A stretch of DNA of 64,000 bases from NCBI GenBank assembly GCA_963989385.1, contig OZ022503.1, positions 50,776,858 to 50,840,857 of the forward strand, written 5' to 3'. This DNA is from Ctena decussata. Taxonomy: Eukaryota > Mollusca > Bivalvia > Lucinida > Lucinidae. Below, piece after piece: positions 53,222-63,825 of the stretch (the stretch's first letter is position 1; the number at the start of each line of letters is the position of its first letter). The notes beneath the pieces are model-generated. The model saw only the letters and a program-made list of their open reading frames with translations, did not search any database and had not been told where the DNA came from. A program made the translations under genes and the position numbers.

Positions 53222-53925
53222 TACTCTAAATGGATTTAGGTGAAGAAGCTTTCAATCATAATGCAATTTCTATACTTTGATCGAAATATATACCTCAAAG
53301 CATAGGTGCGGTCAACAGGTTAGGGAGAAGCTCAAATGGAGCTATATAGCCCGATCGAGGTATAAAAATGAGTGGAAATTAAAGCATTATTGCTTCTGCA
53401 TTGCACTGAAGCTGAACTGCAGAATTTGATGTGAACAACAGTATAAAGGGTGACAAACCTTTTATGATTTTGTAAAAAAATTGAACTTCCACCGTTGCGT
53501 TTTATGCAAATTGAGGAAAATTTAAATACAAGAATATCTTTGAGATGCCCCCTCAAACTGGACAGATATATCCACTTCTGTGTCATGGTTTACATGCCTG
53601 CTATGCTGGGATCATCTCAGAGGTATCATTTGACGGCAATTATCTATCATTTATAGAAATGTCAGGGGAATGGGAAGAAACATGTTTACATAAACATGTG
53701 ATTCTTTCACAAAAACACAACGGCAGAAAAGTCAAATTGCTTTGCATTCCAACATGATTTTCATCAATATTGAAAGCACAGTACTCAAAATTTTGCATTT
53801 ATATTCAAAATGGATTCAGGTGAAGAATCTTCAAATTATAATGCAATTTCTATACCTCGATCGGGCTATATAGCTCGATCGGGCTATATAGCTCCATTTG
53901 AGCTTCCCTAACCTGGTCAAGATTT
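53222..53925. repeat. Inverted and direct repeats flanking the LINE
   Basis: GGTGAAGAA, CTTCAAATTATAATGC and AATTTCTATAC occur at 53238-53275 and 53818-53858. CAAATGGAGCTATATAGCCC at 53334 is inverted at 53870-53900, where CTCGATCGGGCTATATAG is doubled. GTGTCATGGTTTACATGCCT (53580) is shared with 47938. Confidence 0.65.
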
Positions 53926-54117
53926 AATCCCACAGAATCAGACCAAAGCGGACGCTCTACAGCTTCAGCTTTCAGGCCAGAATAATCTATTTTTTTCAAA
54001 CAGACCGTCTCAACACTGGGATTACCGTAAATGACTTGTTTCTCAGCAAACAGTTTGCAGGGGTCCAATTTGTGGTTGGAGAGCACAACCTTTTCAACAT
54101 TTTCAGTGATTTCAGCA
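53926..54117 (-). CDS. Unassigned open segment, possible exon
   Basis: Minus strand reads NAEITENVEKVVLSNHKLDP to SVGLNLDQVREAQ without a stop. The composition is protein-like rather than repeat-like. A weak likeness of VEKVVLSNHKLD to RRM-like linkers in PARP14-type proteins is noted but not trusted. It may equally be part of a mobile element, as the flank is repeated. Confidence 0.3.
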
Positions 54118-54439
54118 TTTTGTCATTCGTAATTTCGAGCAATATCAAAATCAGGGCTTGATTTTAATTGATAATAACAGGTCCCTTAGTTGGTGACAGG
54201 CACAGATCACGAGAAAAACAGTTCATTCAGCAGATATTAGAAAGTTATGAAACGTGATCATGGGCGCAGCCATATTTGTGTTCTATTCTATTCCATTACA
54301 TTGTGCCGGGGTACTACTAAACACCCTATCACACCCACGCCACTCAGAATACTCCGCTACATATACAATGCACTTAGAACGTGAAAGGTAAAACTGGATC
54401 ATGGTTTATTACACAGAATCCGCTTGAGATATCATGAGG

Positions 54440-54820
54440 CCTGAACATACCTTTAAAGCAATAAATTGTAAGCCATATATGACCCAGTTTCATTCTTGGC
54501 CTAGATTTGATAAAGATAAATATTTTGACAAAGTTTCATGAAGATTGGATTGAAATTGTGCCCCCTAGAGTATACACAAGAGCTTTCTAAGATCTGACCT
54601 GGTGACCTAGTTTTTGACCAGGCATGACCCAGCTTGAAACTTGGCATAGATTCATTGACAAAATTCACGACGATTGGATCAAAACTGTGCCTTCTACAGT
54701 GTGCACAAGGTTTTCAAAGATTTACTTAGTGACCTAATTTGGCATGAACCAGTTTCAGACTTAACCTAGATTTCATAAAGATAGTAAAGATAAACATTCT
54801 GAAAAGGTTTCGTAAAAATG

Positions 54821-54851
<31 letters not shown>

Positions 54852-55735
54852 AACTGTGCCCACTAATTTGTACATCAGGTTCGTCTAATATTTGACCTAG
54901 TGACCTAGTTTTTGTCCTGACGTTACCTAGATTTCATGACGATAAACATTCTGACAAAGTTGAATGAAGATTGGATCAAAATTTTGCCTTCTAGAGTGAA
55001 CTTTCTGTTTTTCTAAGATTTGACCTTGTGACCTAGTTTTGGTCCAACATGATGCAGTTTCAATCTTGGCCTTGATTTCAAGGAGATTTGACCCAAATTG
55101 GCCCATTTTAGAACATGGCCTAGACTTCATAAGGATAAACATTTTGATAAAGTTTCATGAAAATTGGATCAAAATTGTGCTCTGTAGAGTGTACACAAGG
55201 TTTTTCTAAGATTTCACACAGTACCTGTAGAGTGTACACAGGGTTTTTTCTAAGATTTCACACAGTGACCTAGTTTTTTTATCCAAAATAAGCCAGTTTC
55301 AAATTCGGCCTAGATTTCATAAAGATAAAGATTCTGACAAAGTTTCATAAGGATTGGAATTAAAAGTGTATATTTTAGTAAGAGGGTACACAATTTGACC
55401 TAGTGACCCAGTTTTTGACCGGACATTACCTGTTTCTAAGCCTGTCCTAAATTTCATGGTGATTTTCATTCTGACAAAGTTTCATGAGCTCTACAAAAAC
55501 TTAAACATAAAAGTTTGATGTAAAATTGGAAAGTCTGTGAGCTTTACCTTAAGGTCACAGGCTTGCAAAGGGGCTATTGCCGAAAGAAACTTTGCATCTA
55601 TATCTATCAGTATACCAAATATAAACCAAATCCATCAAATGGTTTGGAAAATATAGGCTCTTAAAAACTTTAATGATATGTGACCTCGATGCTGGGGGTA
55701 GTGCAACAGTTCTTCTGGACTTTGCCCAGATGAGC
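54440..55735 (+). mobile_element. Rolling-circle-like element RC11, 3' end clear
   Basis: 3' hairpin TCTGG-ACTTTG-CCCAGA, TGAGCTAAAA, as in RC1 and RC6. The core is a degenerate 110-150 bp unit (CATTCTGACAAAGTTTCATG, GATTGGATCAAAATTGTGCC, GTGACCTAGTTTTTGACC) repeated about eight times. The 5' end was not found. Confidence 0.55.
54821..54850 (+). repeat. Run of 30 A
   Basis: Uninterrupted A tract within a core unit of RC11; length may be an assembly effect. Confidence 0.9.
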
Positions 55736-55739
55736 TAAA

Positions 55740-56350
55740 AACTAAATATATGGTACTTTTTCATGAAAGGTCATAGTGACCTATTTTTTTATGGGGTGCA
55801 CCTGGAGTGATTAGGTGCCTCTTATGCTGGAGGTCTGTGGCTTAAGAAAGGGAGATATTTTTGGCTAAAAGTAGGACACTGTAACCTAGTTTTGTAGGGG
55901 TGAACTGGAGTGGTAAGGTGCATGCACTGATTGAGTTTTTCAAAGGTCTGGAGCCTATTAAAAGATTCATACTTTTTAGTGAAAATAGGAGGGGTATGTG
56001 TATGTGTGTGTATGTGTGTGTGTGTGTAGTGGGGGGGAGGGGTCCTACAGTATTAAGGTGCAGGTACTGATGGATTTCAAAGGTCTGGGGCCTATGAAAA
56101 GGGAGTTATATGGGGCTGACCTTGAAAACTAAGTACATGTATGTGGTACTTTTGTGCAAAAGTAGGTCACAATGACCTAGTTTTGTGGAAGCCAATTAGA
56201 ACTTTTAGTGGATGAGGGGGGAGGGGGGGGGGGGGTCGTTGCATTTAAAGAAGTTTTAAGGTTCTAGGGCATATGAAAATCAAAGTATGGCTGTAAATGG
56301 ATGGACTGACAGACAGACTAAGGGACGGATACACCAACACCAAACATATG
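55740..56350 (+). repeat. Degenerate tandem repeat with TG- and G-rich tracts
   Basis: GTACTTTTNNNAAAGGTCANAGTGACCTA, GGTCTGGGGCCTATGAAAA and similar recur about four times. A TGTGTATG tract (about 55994-56029) and two G-rich runs (56030, 56216) lie within. It ends GATGGACTGACAGACAGAC. Confidence 0.6.
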
Positions 56351-56486
56351 ACTGTGTCTCGCTGACTGGAAGCAGATATATTGTATGACTAGGGATTTTA
56401 TGTCCTTTTAACAGTATTTCAGTCATATCAGGACAATGGGTGGGTGATAAGAGGCTGAGTGCAATGGAACCTATATACTACTGAAA

Positions 56487-56575
56487 AGATAACCGTTTCC
56501 AGCGGGGACTCGAACCCGGAACCACTAAATCAACAGGCCAGCCCTTAACCTACCCAGCTACCAGGGCTCCTGACC
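56487..56575 (-). pseudogene. tRNA-like sequence with perfect box B
   Basis: Minus strand: GCCCTGGTAGCTGGGTAGG (box-A-like), CTGTTGATTTAG, GGTTCCGGGTTCGAGTCCCC with box B GGTTCGAGTCC. The anticodon stem pairs badly. It reads as a tRNA pseudogene or SINE head, Asn-like by its GTT triplet. Confidence 0.55.
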
Positions 56576-56649
56576 GCAAGTGGGCTCAATAAAATGGCAA
56601 ATCTACTGATATGTCAGTTACTGCCATGTCTTTTCTTGTTCATTTAGGA

Positions 56650-57190
56650 AGAGCCAATAACTATGGTGTTATTTGTTCACTAATTATGAACCTTGGCTGA
56701 GATCTGTAGCCATAAAGGTACTTGTATGTACTTGTGCAAGTTTGGTTAGGAATGTTCCAAAAAAGGTCACAAAATGATATACAGCTATTTTCACTCAGTA
56801 AGGGATAATAGTTCCACTGTAAATGGTCAGACTTCATCCATAAATAAGCTTGACTGAATCCTTTTGACAATAAACATAATATGTAAGTTTGGTTATGATT
56901 GCTTCAATAATGTAGCTTCCACTGTGTTCACAAGATAAGTTACAGCATTTTTCCAGAGTAAAGGGCAATAACTTTGGTGTGAATGGTACTCTTTGGCCCA
57001 TTATATATTTATAAGACATAGATCTTATTTGATAATAATTACTCCCAAACTTAAAGCCCGCATTGTGTTCACAAGATGATATATGGCATTTTTCTAGAAC
57101 AAAGGGGCAAAACTCTGATGTTAATAATTTGATTTGGCCCATTATTACCTCTTGATGAGATCTTGTGAAGTTTGATATTGATTGATCAGA
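56650..57190 (+). repeat. Degenerate repeat of about 165 bp, three copies
   Basis: TGTTCACAAGATNA, GGCAATAACTTTGGTGT and TTTGGCCCATTAT recur near 56660, 56925-57000 and 57068-57140. No element ends seen. Confidence 0.6.
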
Positions 57191-57218
57191 ATGTATAAAC
57201 TCTATCCTTCGTAACCCC

Positions 57219-57422
57219 ATGTTCATTAGTGGTGGATGACAGATGCCTTACAGAAGAACAAGAGATTCTCAGCAGATGGACAGAATATTGCTCACAATTA
57301 TACAACCATGAGACTGATGCTGACAATGCGGTTCTGGACTGCAGTCAACCCCAGAAGAAGATCAACAGCCGATCCTTCGTGAGGAAGTTGAGATTGCAGT
57401 AGCAGCACTGAAGAAGGTGGCA
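57219..57422 (+). pseudogene. LINE fragment, endonuclease-RT linker
   Basis: TEEQEILSRWTEYCSQLYNH to DNAVLDCSQP in one frame, then a shift and EEDQQPILREEVEIAVAALK. This is the stretch just before the RT fingers in RTE/CR1-like LINEs. It is cut at 57422 by a P1 MITE. Confidence 0.75.
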
Positions 57423-57515
57423 TTAAGGTGATTGGGTGTATTTTGAGGGAAGCAACTCTGCCATTTTACATTTTTGTTTCAATTTTTTATGGGGGGTCCA
57501 CTTTAAAAGGAAAGA
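57423..57515. mobile_element. P1 MITE, left half
   Basis: CATTAAGGTGATTGGGTGTA, GAGGGAAGCAACTCTGCC, TTAAAAGGAAAGAATG; stops before the centre. Confidence 0.65.
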
Positions 57516-57589
57516 ATGACATATGGACTGTTGACAGATCACAATATTTCACATCAGCACTTTGTGCTCCGGTCAGCTAAAAGGTTTCA

Positions 57590-57830
57590 AAGTTTTGAGG
57601 TATATAGGTACCTGCCATGCTTTGCTGCCATTTTTTCGAAGAGAGGCAATTTTTGTAACCTGGAATATGAAGCCCTTTCAAAATGGGACCTACTCTTAAA
57701 GAAAAGCATTTGCTCCTCTAGGAGCAAATTCTTTTCTTCAACTGTTGATCCTCAAGTAGAAGGCAGGCAAAAAGAAAATGGCAAGAGTTGCTCTCTCCCA
57801 CTAAAAGGGTACCCTTTGACCTTATTATAA
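57590..57830. mobile_element. Foldback MITE P1 copy
   Basis: AAAAGCATTTGCTCCTCTAG and GAGCAAATTCTTTTC in the centre; GAGTTGCTCTCTCCC at the right. Confidence 0.7.
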
Positions 57831-57939
57831 AAGTAAGCACTACTCTTGGATACCAGATACCAGGATGAGAGAAAGCAGCTGGTTTAGTCATACATTTCAG
57901 GAGAGACAAAACTTCATTGGATGTTAATAAGGACACAAG

Positions 57940-59030
57940 CGATCAGTTTGATTCACTCTTTATTTTTAATACCAGCATTCAATTACATGTACATTACAAG
58001 ACAACATGGAGACTAACAATTAATCAAGACTTTTATTCATCTTAACAATGACCATATTTCTTCAGTTATGAGAAGTGAGTTATCCCTTCCAAAACAATAT
58101 CAAAGATCTAGATCCAATCTAGATCTTTGGGATTGTTTTAGAAGAGAAAACAACAATTTTATAGCTAAATTACACAAGACTGATCTACATATTTCACTGT
58201 GACTTTGGAAGGACAAACTTCCTTCTTATAAATGAATAAATATGGTTAAACTGGCCTAGCTGCTGGCCAAATGTACCGGAACACTGGAGCAAGCAAAAAC
58301 ATTATATCAGCCTATGTAAGTGCATTTTGATCTGAGCCCTTTCTTTTCCAACATGGAATCTGTAAAATCTATGAAAATGAATGTCATTAAAATGGGATAC
58401 CCTGATAAGAAGGCACATATGTGAAGGCTGCTCTGATGTTTGATATACATGTAAAAGCAAAAAAAACAAACATAAAATGAACACAAGAAATCGCTGTTTT
58501 ACATTAGTGAGGGAATGGTATTATTTTCTATGCTTTAAAACATTTTAAGAAAAACTCTGCAAATTTTCCCATAACCTCATCATTTTAAAGGGTAAGAACA
58601 TAGTGTAAGCATGAGGGCAAAGAGTTAACCCTGATCAGAATGCTTCCAAGGGGCAATCTGTATAGGTCTGCACTGTTTGCAAATGAAACAAAGAACAAGA
58701 AAACAACAAATTATAAAAGTTCAGGTTAAAGGCTGAACAAATCATGTTACAATCATACAGGCAAGTCTAACTAAGTGATGTACCATAAATATCATTTAAT
58801 TTTGCCCTTCTATGAGCAGATACCATCTCATCTTCAATTTTCAGAATGAAGTTTTTCAGTTCTTCTTAAAATGTCATAATGAATGGAGAAATGCAGTTCT
58901 TGTTTAGTTCTTGTACATGTTCTCCAATTCTATATTTTAAGAAGAATCAAACAAGAACTGCATATTATCATATAAAAGCACAAAAAGAATTTCAGATTTT
59001 TGTGAGATTCTTACTTACATATCATATCTC
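57940..59030. other. No gene seen; two inverted repeats
   Basis: AAGATCTAGATCCAATCTAG at 58105 and TTGGGATTGTTTTAGAAGAG resemble 62112-62160. ATGCAGTTCTTGTTTAGTTC (58893) is inverted at 58944-58962. Confidence 0.45.
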
Positions 59031-59039
59031 AATTACCAT

Positions 59040-59230
59040 AAAAAAATCGAAGTATTGAGACAGATGGATCCGTGCAAACAATGCAGACCCAGATTAGACT
59101 GCTCCAGTCTAGGGCCTACTTTTTTTGCCCCATGGGCATCTTTTCCACACCTAACTGCATTGTAAAACCAAACTGTTCAATTTTTTAGAACAATTACGTG
59201 AATTATTTTAGGTGTCCAAAAATTTAAACT
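59040..59230. mobile_element. P4-type MITE
   Basis: AAGTATTGAGACAGATGGAT, GCATTGTAAAACCAAACTG, TTTTAGGTGTCCAAAAATTT. Confidence 0.6.
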
Positions 59231-59422
59231 TTTTTCTTTAAATACCAATATGATCTCACTGATTTCTGTCCAGTTAAGATTAGCCTATAGAAGAAATGTT
59301 TGTAAGAGTCTCTTTATTTTTGCAAATCTCACTTAAAAACTAACAGATCTCACAGACTGCCATCCAGAGATTGTTGCATGTTTGAAAATTAGTCAATGTA
59401 CAAATGCCAAATTTCATTAATT

Positions 59423-59625
59423 AACCCTTAAAGGGCTAAGAATGGAAAAAGTTTAATTTGCAAATAGTGTAGATCCAGATGAGGCTGCTCAAAATGAGCA
59501 GCATCATCAACTGGGTCTACTTTGTTTGCCCTCTATTCTTTGAATTCTCACCATGATATAGCTTAGAAGAAACATTTTTTTTAAATTTTGCAGACCGAAG
59601 TTTTGTTGCCTGTTTTTAATGCTTA
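59423..59625. mobile_element. Foldback MITE P3 copy
   Basis: TTAACCCTTAAAGGGCTAAG at the left; GTGTAGATCCAGATGAGG; GCAGCATCATCAACTGGGTC; GTTTTTAATGCTTAAC at the right. Confidence 0.7.
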
Positions 59626-59687
59626 ACAGTCAACTTAAAAACATACTGGTACATCACAACTTAAAGATACAGTAAAAGATACAATAT

Positions 59688-59807
59688 AACAAGACCTGTT
59701 GCCAGACAGGTAGTTTGAATTCAAGCTGCAGACTCCGATGTGGAAGCTGACATGTATGCCAAGGTGACAGCAACAGCTTTCCCTATACTTTCCTACAGGC
59801 ATGCTAA
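59688..59807 (+). mobile_element. 120-bp minimal rolling-circle-like element RC12
   Basis: 5' AACAAGACCTGTTGCCAGACAGG (hairpin ACCTGT-TGCCAG-ACAGGT); 3' TACAGGCATGCTAAAAA. It has the ends of the RC group with no tandem core. The 3' hairpin is weak. Confidence 0.5.
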
Positions 59808-59834
59808 AAATTAAAGTAACAACACTTAAACAAG

Positions 59835-60914
59835 ACAAGAATTCCGCGGAATGCTATGTCGCACCTGCATTGCGTTTCCACATTAGTAAAGACTATATAG
59901 TTAAAAGAACTTTATGAAAAATGGACAAAAATGCTAGGGTCAACACAATTTTGGATGTAAAATTTTACTAAGTCAGAAGAGCATGAAATATAGGCAAAGG
60001 GTAGGAATAACTGCAACATCCCTCGTGAACATTCTAAGAAGAAACTTTATGCCAGGTGTGATGGCTACAGGTATCATACTTTCAGACGAAAGGACTAAAG
60101 CGCCAGGGCCGATATATATATTTTGGGGTTTAAAATTTTGCAAAGTCAGCAGAGCATGAAATATACGTAAAGGGTAAATTAATTGCATCGGCCCTCAAGA
60201 ACAGTCTAAGAAGAAACTGGATGCCATGTTTGATGATTCTAGGTATCATAAATCGTGAGAAATGGACTTAAACACTAGGGTGGACATAATTTTGAATATA
60301 AAATTTTACTAAGTCAGCAGAGCATTAAATATAGGTCAAGGTATAAATAAGAGCAATAGCCCTCGAAAACATTTTTAGAAGAAGCTTTATACCAGGTTTG
60401 ATGATTGTAGGTATCATAATTTGCGAGATATCTACTTAAACGCTAGGGTTGACGTAATTGTTGAGGGACGGTTTTACAAAGTCAGCAGAGCATAAAATAA
60501 AGGTGAAGGTATAAATAAGAGCAACAGCCCTCAAGAACACTCTAAGAAGAAGCTTTATGCCAGGTTTGATGATTGTAAGTATCATAGTTTGGGAGAAATG
60601 GACTTAAATGCTAGGGTCGACGCTAGGGTCGACGTAATTATTGGTGGCCTGTTTTACAAAGTCAGCAGAGCATAAAATACAGGGTAAGGGTAAAAATAGG
60701 AGCAACAGCCCTCCTGAACATCCTAAGAAGAAGCTTTATGCCAGGTTTGATGATTGTAGGTATCATACTTTGCGAGAAATGGACTTAAATGCTAGAGAGC
60801 CTAGGGTCGACGTAATTGTTGACGGACGGACGTACGGACGGACGGACGGAATGACTGACGGACGGACGGAAAAGTGAACTCCTATATCGCACCTTGCTAA
60901 AGCAGGTGTGACAA
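59835..60914 (+). mobile_element. Rolling-circle-like element RC13, complete
   Basis: 5' ACAAGAATTCCGCGGAAT (hairpin ATTCCGCGGAAT), TGTCGCACCTGC; 3' run of GGAC units (60817-60870), TATATCGCACCTTGC, AAGCAGGTGTGAC. GCACCTGC and GCAGGTGT are inverted. The core is five units of about 120-180 bp (AAGTCAGCAGAGCATAAAAT, AAGAAGCTTTATGCCAGG). Confidence 0.75.
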
Positions 60915-60924
60915 AAGAAAGTGA

Positions 60925-61005
60925 CACATAAGTGTTGACCCTCATTCTCAAGGGAGGCAAAAAATGGAGTGGTGCTTACCCTGAAAGTGTACCCATTCAC
61001 CTTAA
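60925..61005. mobile_element. P1 MITE, right half
   Basis: GTTGACCCTCATTCTCAAGG, GTGGTGCTTACCCTGAAAG, TGTACCCATTCACCTTAA. This copy shows the outer end best. Confidence 0.75.
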
Positions 61006-61244
61006 TGAAAAATGCCTACATATCTGCCAAAATTGTTTGGAGATGTCACATATCACTGTACAGATTTCTCATTACGACAACAATGCATTATTTGATCTGA
61101 CAGCATAAATATTTACAGACTGATTACTGTCTTAACTACTTGGGCATGCACTGCATTGCATGGCCCAAACTAGTTATGAAAGGAACACTATTAAGCCAAT
61201 TTCTGAGAAGATTTTGTTGTCTCATCTGATTTCCAGTTAGTGAA

Positions 61245-61430
61245 AAAAATTCTATGTATTGGGACAGATAGGTCTAGACAAACAGTGTAGACCAAGAGCA
61301 GACTTCTCCTTTACATCAGGGTCTACACTGTTTGCGATTCCATCTGCATCTTTTGGACACATTAATGCACTGTAAAAAACAAACTGTTCCATTTTTAGGA
61401 CCATTTCGATGTCCCAATTTTTAGAATTTA
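61245..61430. mobile_element. P4-type MITE, long form
   Basis: TATGTATTGGGACAGATAGG, GACAAACAGTGTAGACC / GGGTCTACACTGTTTGC, CGATGTCCCAATTTTTAG. Confidence 0.7.
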
Positions 61431-61449
61431 AATCAGCTCTTTCACTCAC

Positions 61450-61571
61450 ACTTCCTTCACTCCCAGCTGCCACTGGTAACTCAACAAACCATTTGTCATG
61501 GCAGCCTCTGAGGAGGTAACCTGACTGTGCTCAAACAACATTGCAAGGCTATGGGATACAACAAAACCTGA
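61450..61571 (-). CDS. Possible internal exon of an unidentified gene
   Basis: 122 nt on the minus strand reading SGFVVSHSLAMLFEHSQVTS then SEAAMTNGLLSYQWQLGVKE. It has a pyrimidine-rich acceptor TTCTGTCTTTCAG and a strong donor GTGAGT. Ser/Ala/Glu-rich and not repeat-like. I do not recognise the family. It lies between the two kinase genes on the same strand. Confidence 0.4.
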
Positions 61572-61769
61572 CTGAAAGACAGAAATACAACTGCAAGGAA
61601 GGACAGCTGAAGATGATAAAAATAGTTTTTTATTTTTCTGAGAAAATTTGTGAATAAAAAGACAATAAGAAATGTTATGAACACAAAACAGATAATATCT
61701 AAATTCTAAAATGTATTGCACACCAAATATAAACACTTTTTTCCTGCTTCACATAACCCTAAAAGATCA

Positions 61770-61932
61770 GAGCTCCAGATAATTCTGAAATAATTTTGCT
61801 TATTTCTCAATAAAATTTATATTGTGACCCCTCATCAGAACAGCCTTGGCAAGACAGTTCTGATAAAAGGTCATAATATACCTTTTTATATAGATATATA
61901 GAAAAGTATCCCTAAATTATCCCTGTTACCCC
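61770..61932. mobile_element. Foldback MITE P6 copy
   Basis: GAGCTCCAGATAATTCTG, TGTGACCCCTCATCAGAACA, AGTTCTGATAAAAGGTCATA, TTATCCCTGTTACCCC. Confidence 0.75.
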
Positions 61933-62099
61933 ACTGAAACATTATATCATACAGGTTTATAGAAATGAAGCCAATTAAAAGCACTGATGGAACAGGAGCC
62001 AGTTATAACAGTGCAAGCTGACAGATTGGGTCAAACTTATTACATCAGTGTGTTTAATACCACATTTCTTTGGTTATAAGACAGAGGTTTTTCCATTCA

Positions 62100-62400
62100 A
62101 TAAACATTTCCAAAAATCTAGATTCATCTTATAGATCTAGATTTTGGAATTGTTTTTACAGAGAAAACCCACGGCACCCAAAGCACAGTTTAATAAAACT
62201 GACTTAGACATCTTGAGTCATTCTAGACATGAAACACTGTTTCTTTTATACTTTTCAATGAATTATAGAGATTTCTCGGAGAAATCGAAACTGAAAATTT
62301 CACTGTTTCAAACAGTGAAATTATCAACTTTCGATTTCACTGTTCCAAAAATAGAATTTTCGTGAAAAATTCTCATTCATTTGTTGAAAAACTGGCCAAA
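62100..62400. repeat. Short palindromes, repeat-like
   Basis: AAAATCTAGATTC-ATCTTATA-GATCTAGATTTT-type palindrome (62111-62147) and TTTCACTGTTT-C-AAACAGTGAAA (62299-62321) with TCGATTTCACTG echo. No gene. Confidence 0.45.
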
Positions 62401-62754
62401 CCTAATCGGGCATGACATAAAAATAGGTCACGCATGTTTGCACGTCATTACGATGTTAATGACGTCACTTAAAACGCAAACGTAACTTATTTTATGCATG
62501 CGACGTCACGACGCCTAAGTCTCCTGTAGGCATTCCTTCTTAGCCAATTTCTTGAGATCTGTTTATCAAAATGAAATTTAAAGCTATTTTTCAGTTGCAA
62601 ACTATGTTTACAACCAATATCATACCCAGTTAACACACTGAAAGCATCAAATTTGATGCGAAACGGCTAGAAAAAAAGTTGTATCTCTGTCCTGATGGCT
62701 GACACATTGGAACAAACTAGATTATTGCAATTTTAAAGCATAAAAGAAATAGAA

Positions 62755-62920
62755 AATTTGGCTTTTTCAGTGTAAGATCAATTTTTATTTCACTCATGAA
62801 CACCAAAAGTGGTATTTTCACTCGTGGCTTTGCCACTCGTGAAAATACTGCTTTTAGTGTTCATTCGGTGAAATAAAAATCGATCTTACACTGAAAAAGT
62901 CAAATATCCTCTATTTTATA
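62755..62920. mobile_element. Long palindromic MITE (family P12)
   Basis: TTGGCTTTTTCAGTGTAAGA and its mirror TCTTACACTGAAAAAGTCAA; centre ATTTTCACTCGTGGC-TTT-GCCACTCGTGAAAAT. Arms about 75 bp. Confidence 0.8.
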
Positions 62921-63309
62921 GCCAAATAAATGCAGTACAGCATCTTTATAGAAAAACTTTCCTGAGTAGACTGTGTGAATGCCCATTGTCCTGACCTACA
63001 GTGGGACAGTTAAGTTCATATCACAACACAAACAATTCATAAATGATGTTACTAAGGCTGTTGGCTGGATGTTTTTCTAAAGCTTACGGATTGAGAAAAA
63101 TCACTCCTCCAAGAAAGCCTTGCATGAATTCTGCATGAAACAGATCTTCAGACACTTAGATGCTATAATACATGTATTATGCTTTGACCAAACAATAAGA
63201 AAAACAATACCAAAATTATTGTCCTTGTCTCTTCTAAACAGATCTTTTTTTATCACATGATCATTCTAAGAACTCCAAATAACAAGAAAATATGTCTTGG
63301 GGGTGAAGC

Positions 63310-63545
63310 TTATAATGATTATGGAATACTGTAAAAAAAATTATAAATTAGCACTGAGGTCTGAGCAAACTGTGGAGACCCAGGTCAGACTGCTCCTAAA
63401 GAGGCTGTCTGATAAGGGCCTACAAATTTGCCATTCCATTTGCATCCTTTGGACACATTATGGCATTGTTAAACTGTTCTATTTATAGGACAAGTAAGGT
63501 AATTTTTTTCAGATGTTCCAATTTTTAGAATTCATATGGTAATAA
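63310..63545. mobile_element. P4-type MITE, diverged
   Basis: GTGGAGACCCAGGTCAGACT, GGCTGTCTGATAAGGGCC, AGATGTTCCAATTTTTAGAA. Confidence 0.55.
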
Positions 63546-63825
63546 ATGCCCTTAAAAGCATATTTTGTGTTCCCTAATCAGTGTAACCATTTATCCAGTT
63601 CTAACAGGGGCATATGTTCTCACAAATTATTGTAGATTCATAATCTAATCCCTGCTTTTATGAAACTCAAGATTCTGTCAATATCATTGTTTGAACACAT
63701 CTGACTTCCAATTGCTTTCACTTCGAAATGACAAGCTTGCTTCCACCATAGCTAGCTAGATCAGAACCGGCCCCTTCATTGTCCCGGACTGCTTAAAACC
63801 TTGCAGCACCATTTAAGGTCCTGTC

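Noticed and set aside
56487..56575. Working tRNA-Asn gene
   Set aside because: Box B is perfect but the anticodon stem barely pairs, so a pseudogene or SINE head is more likely.
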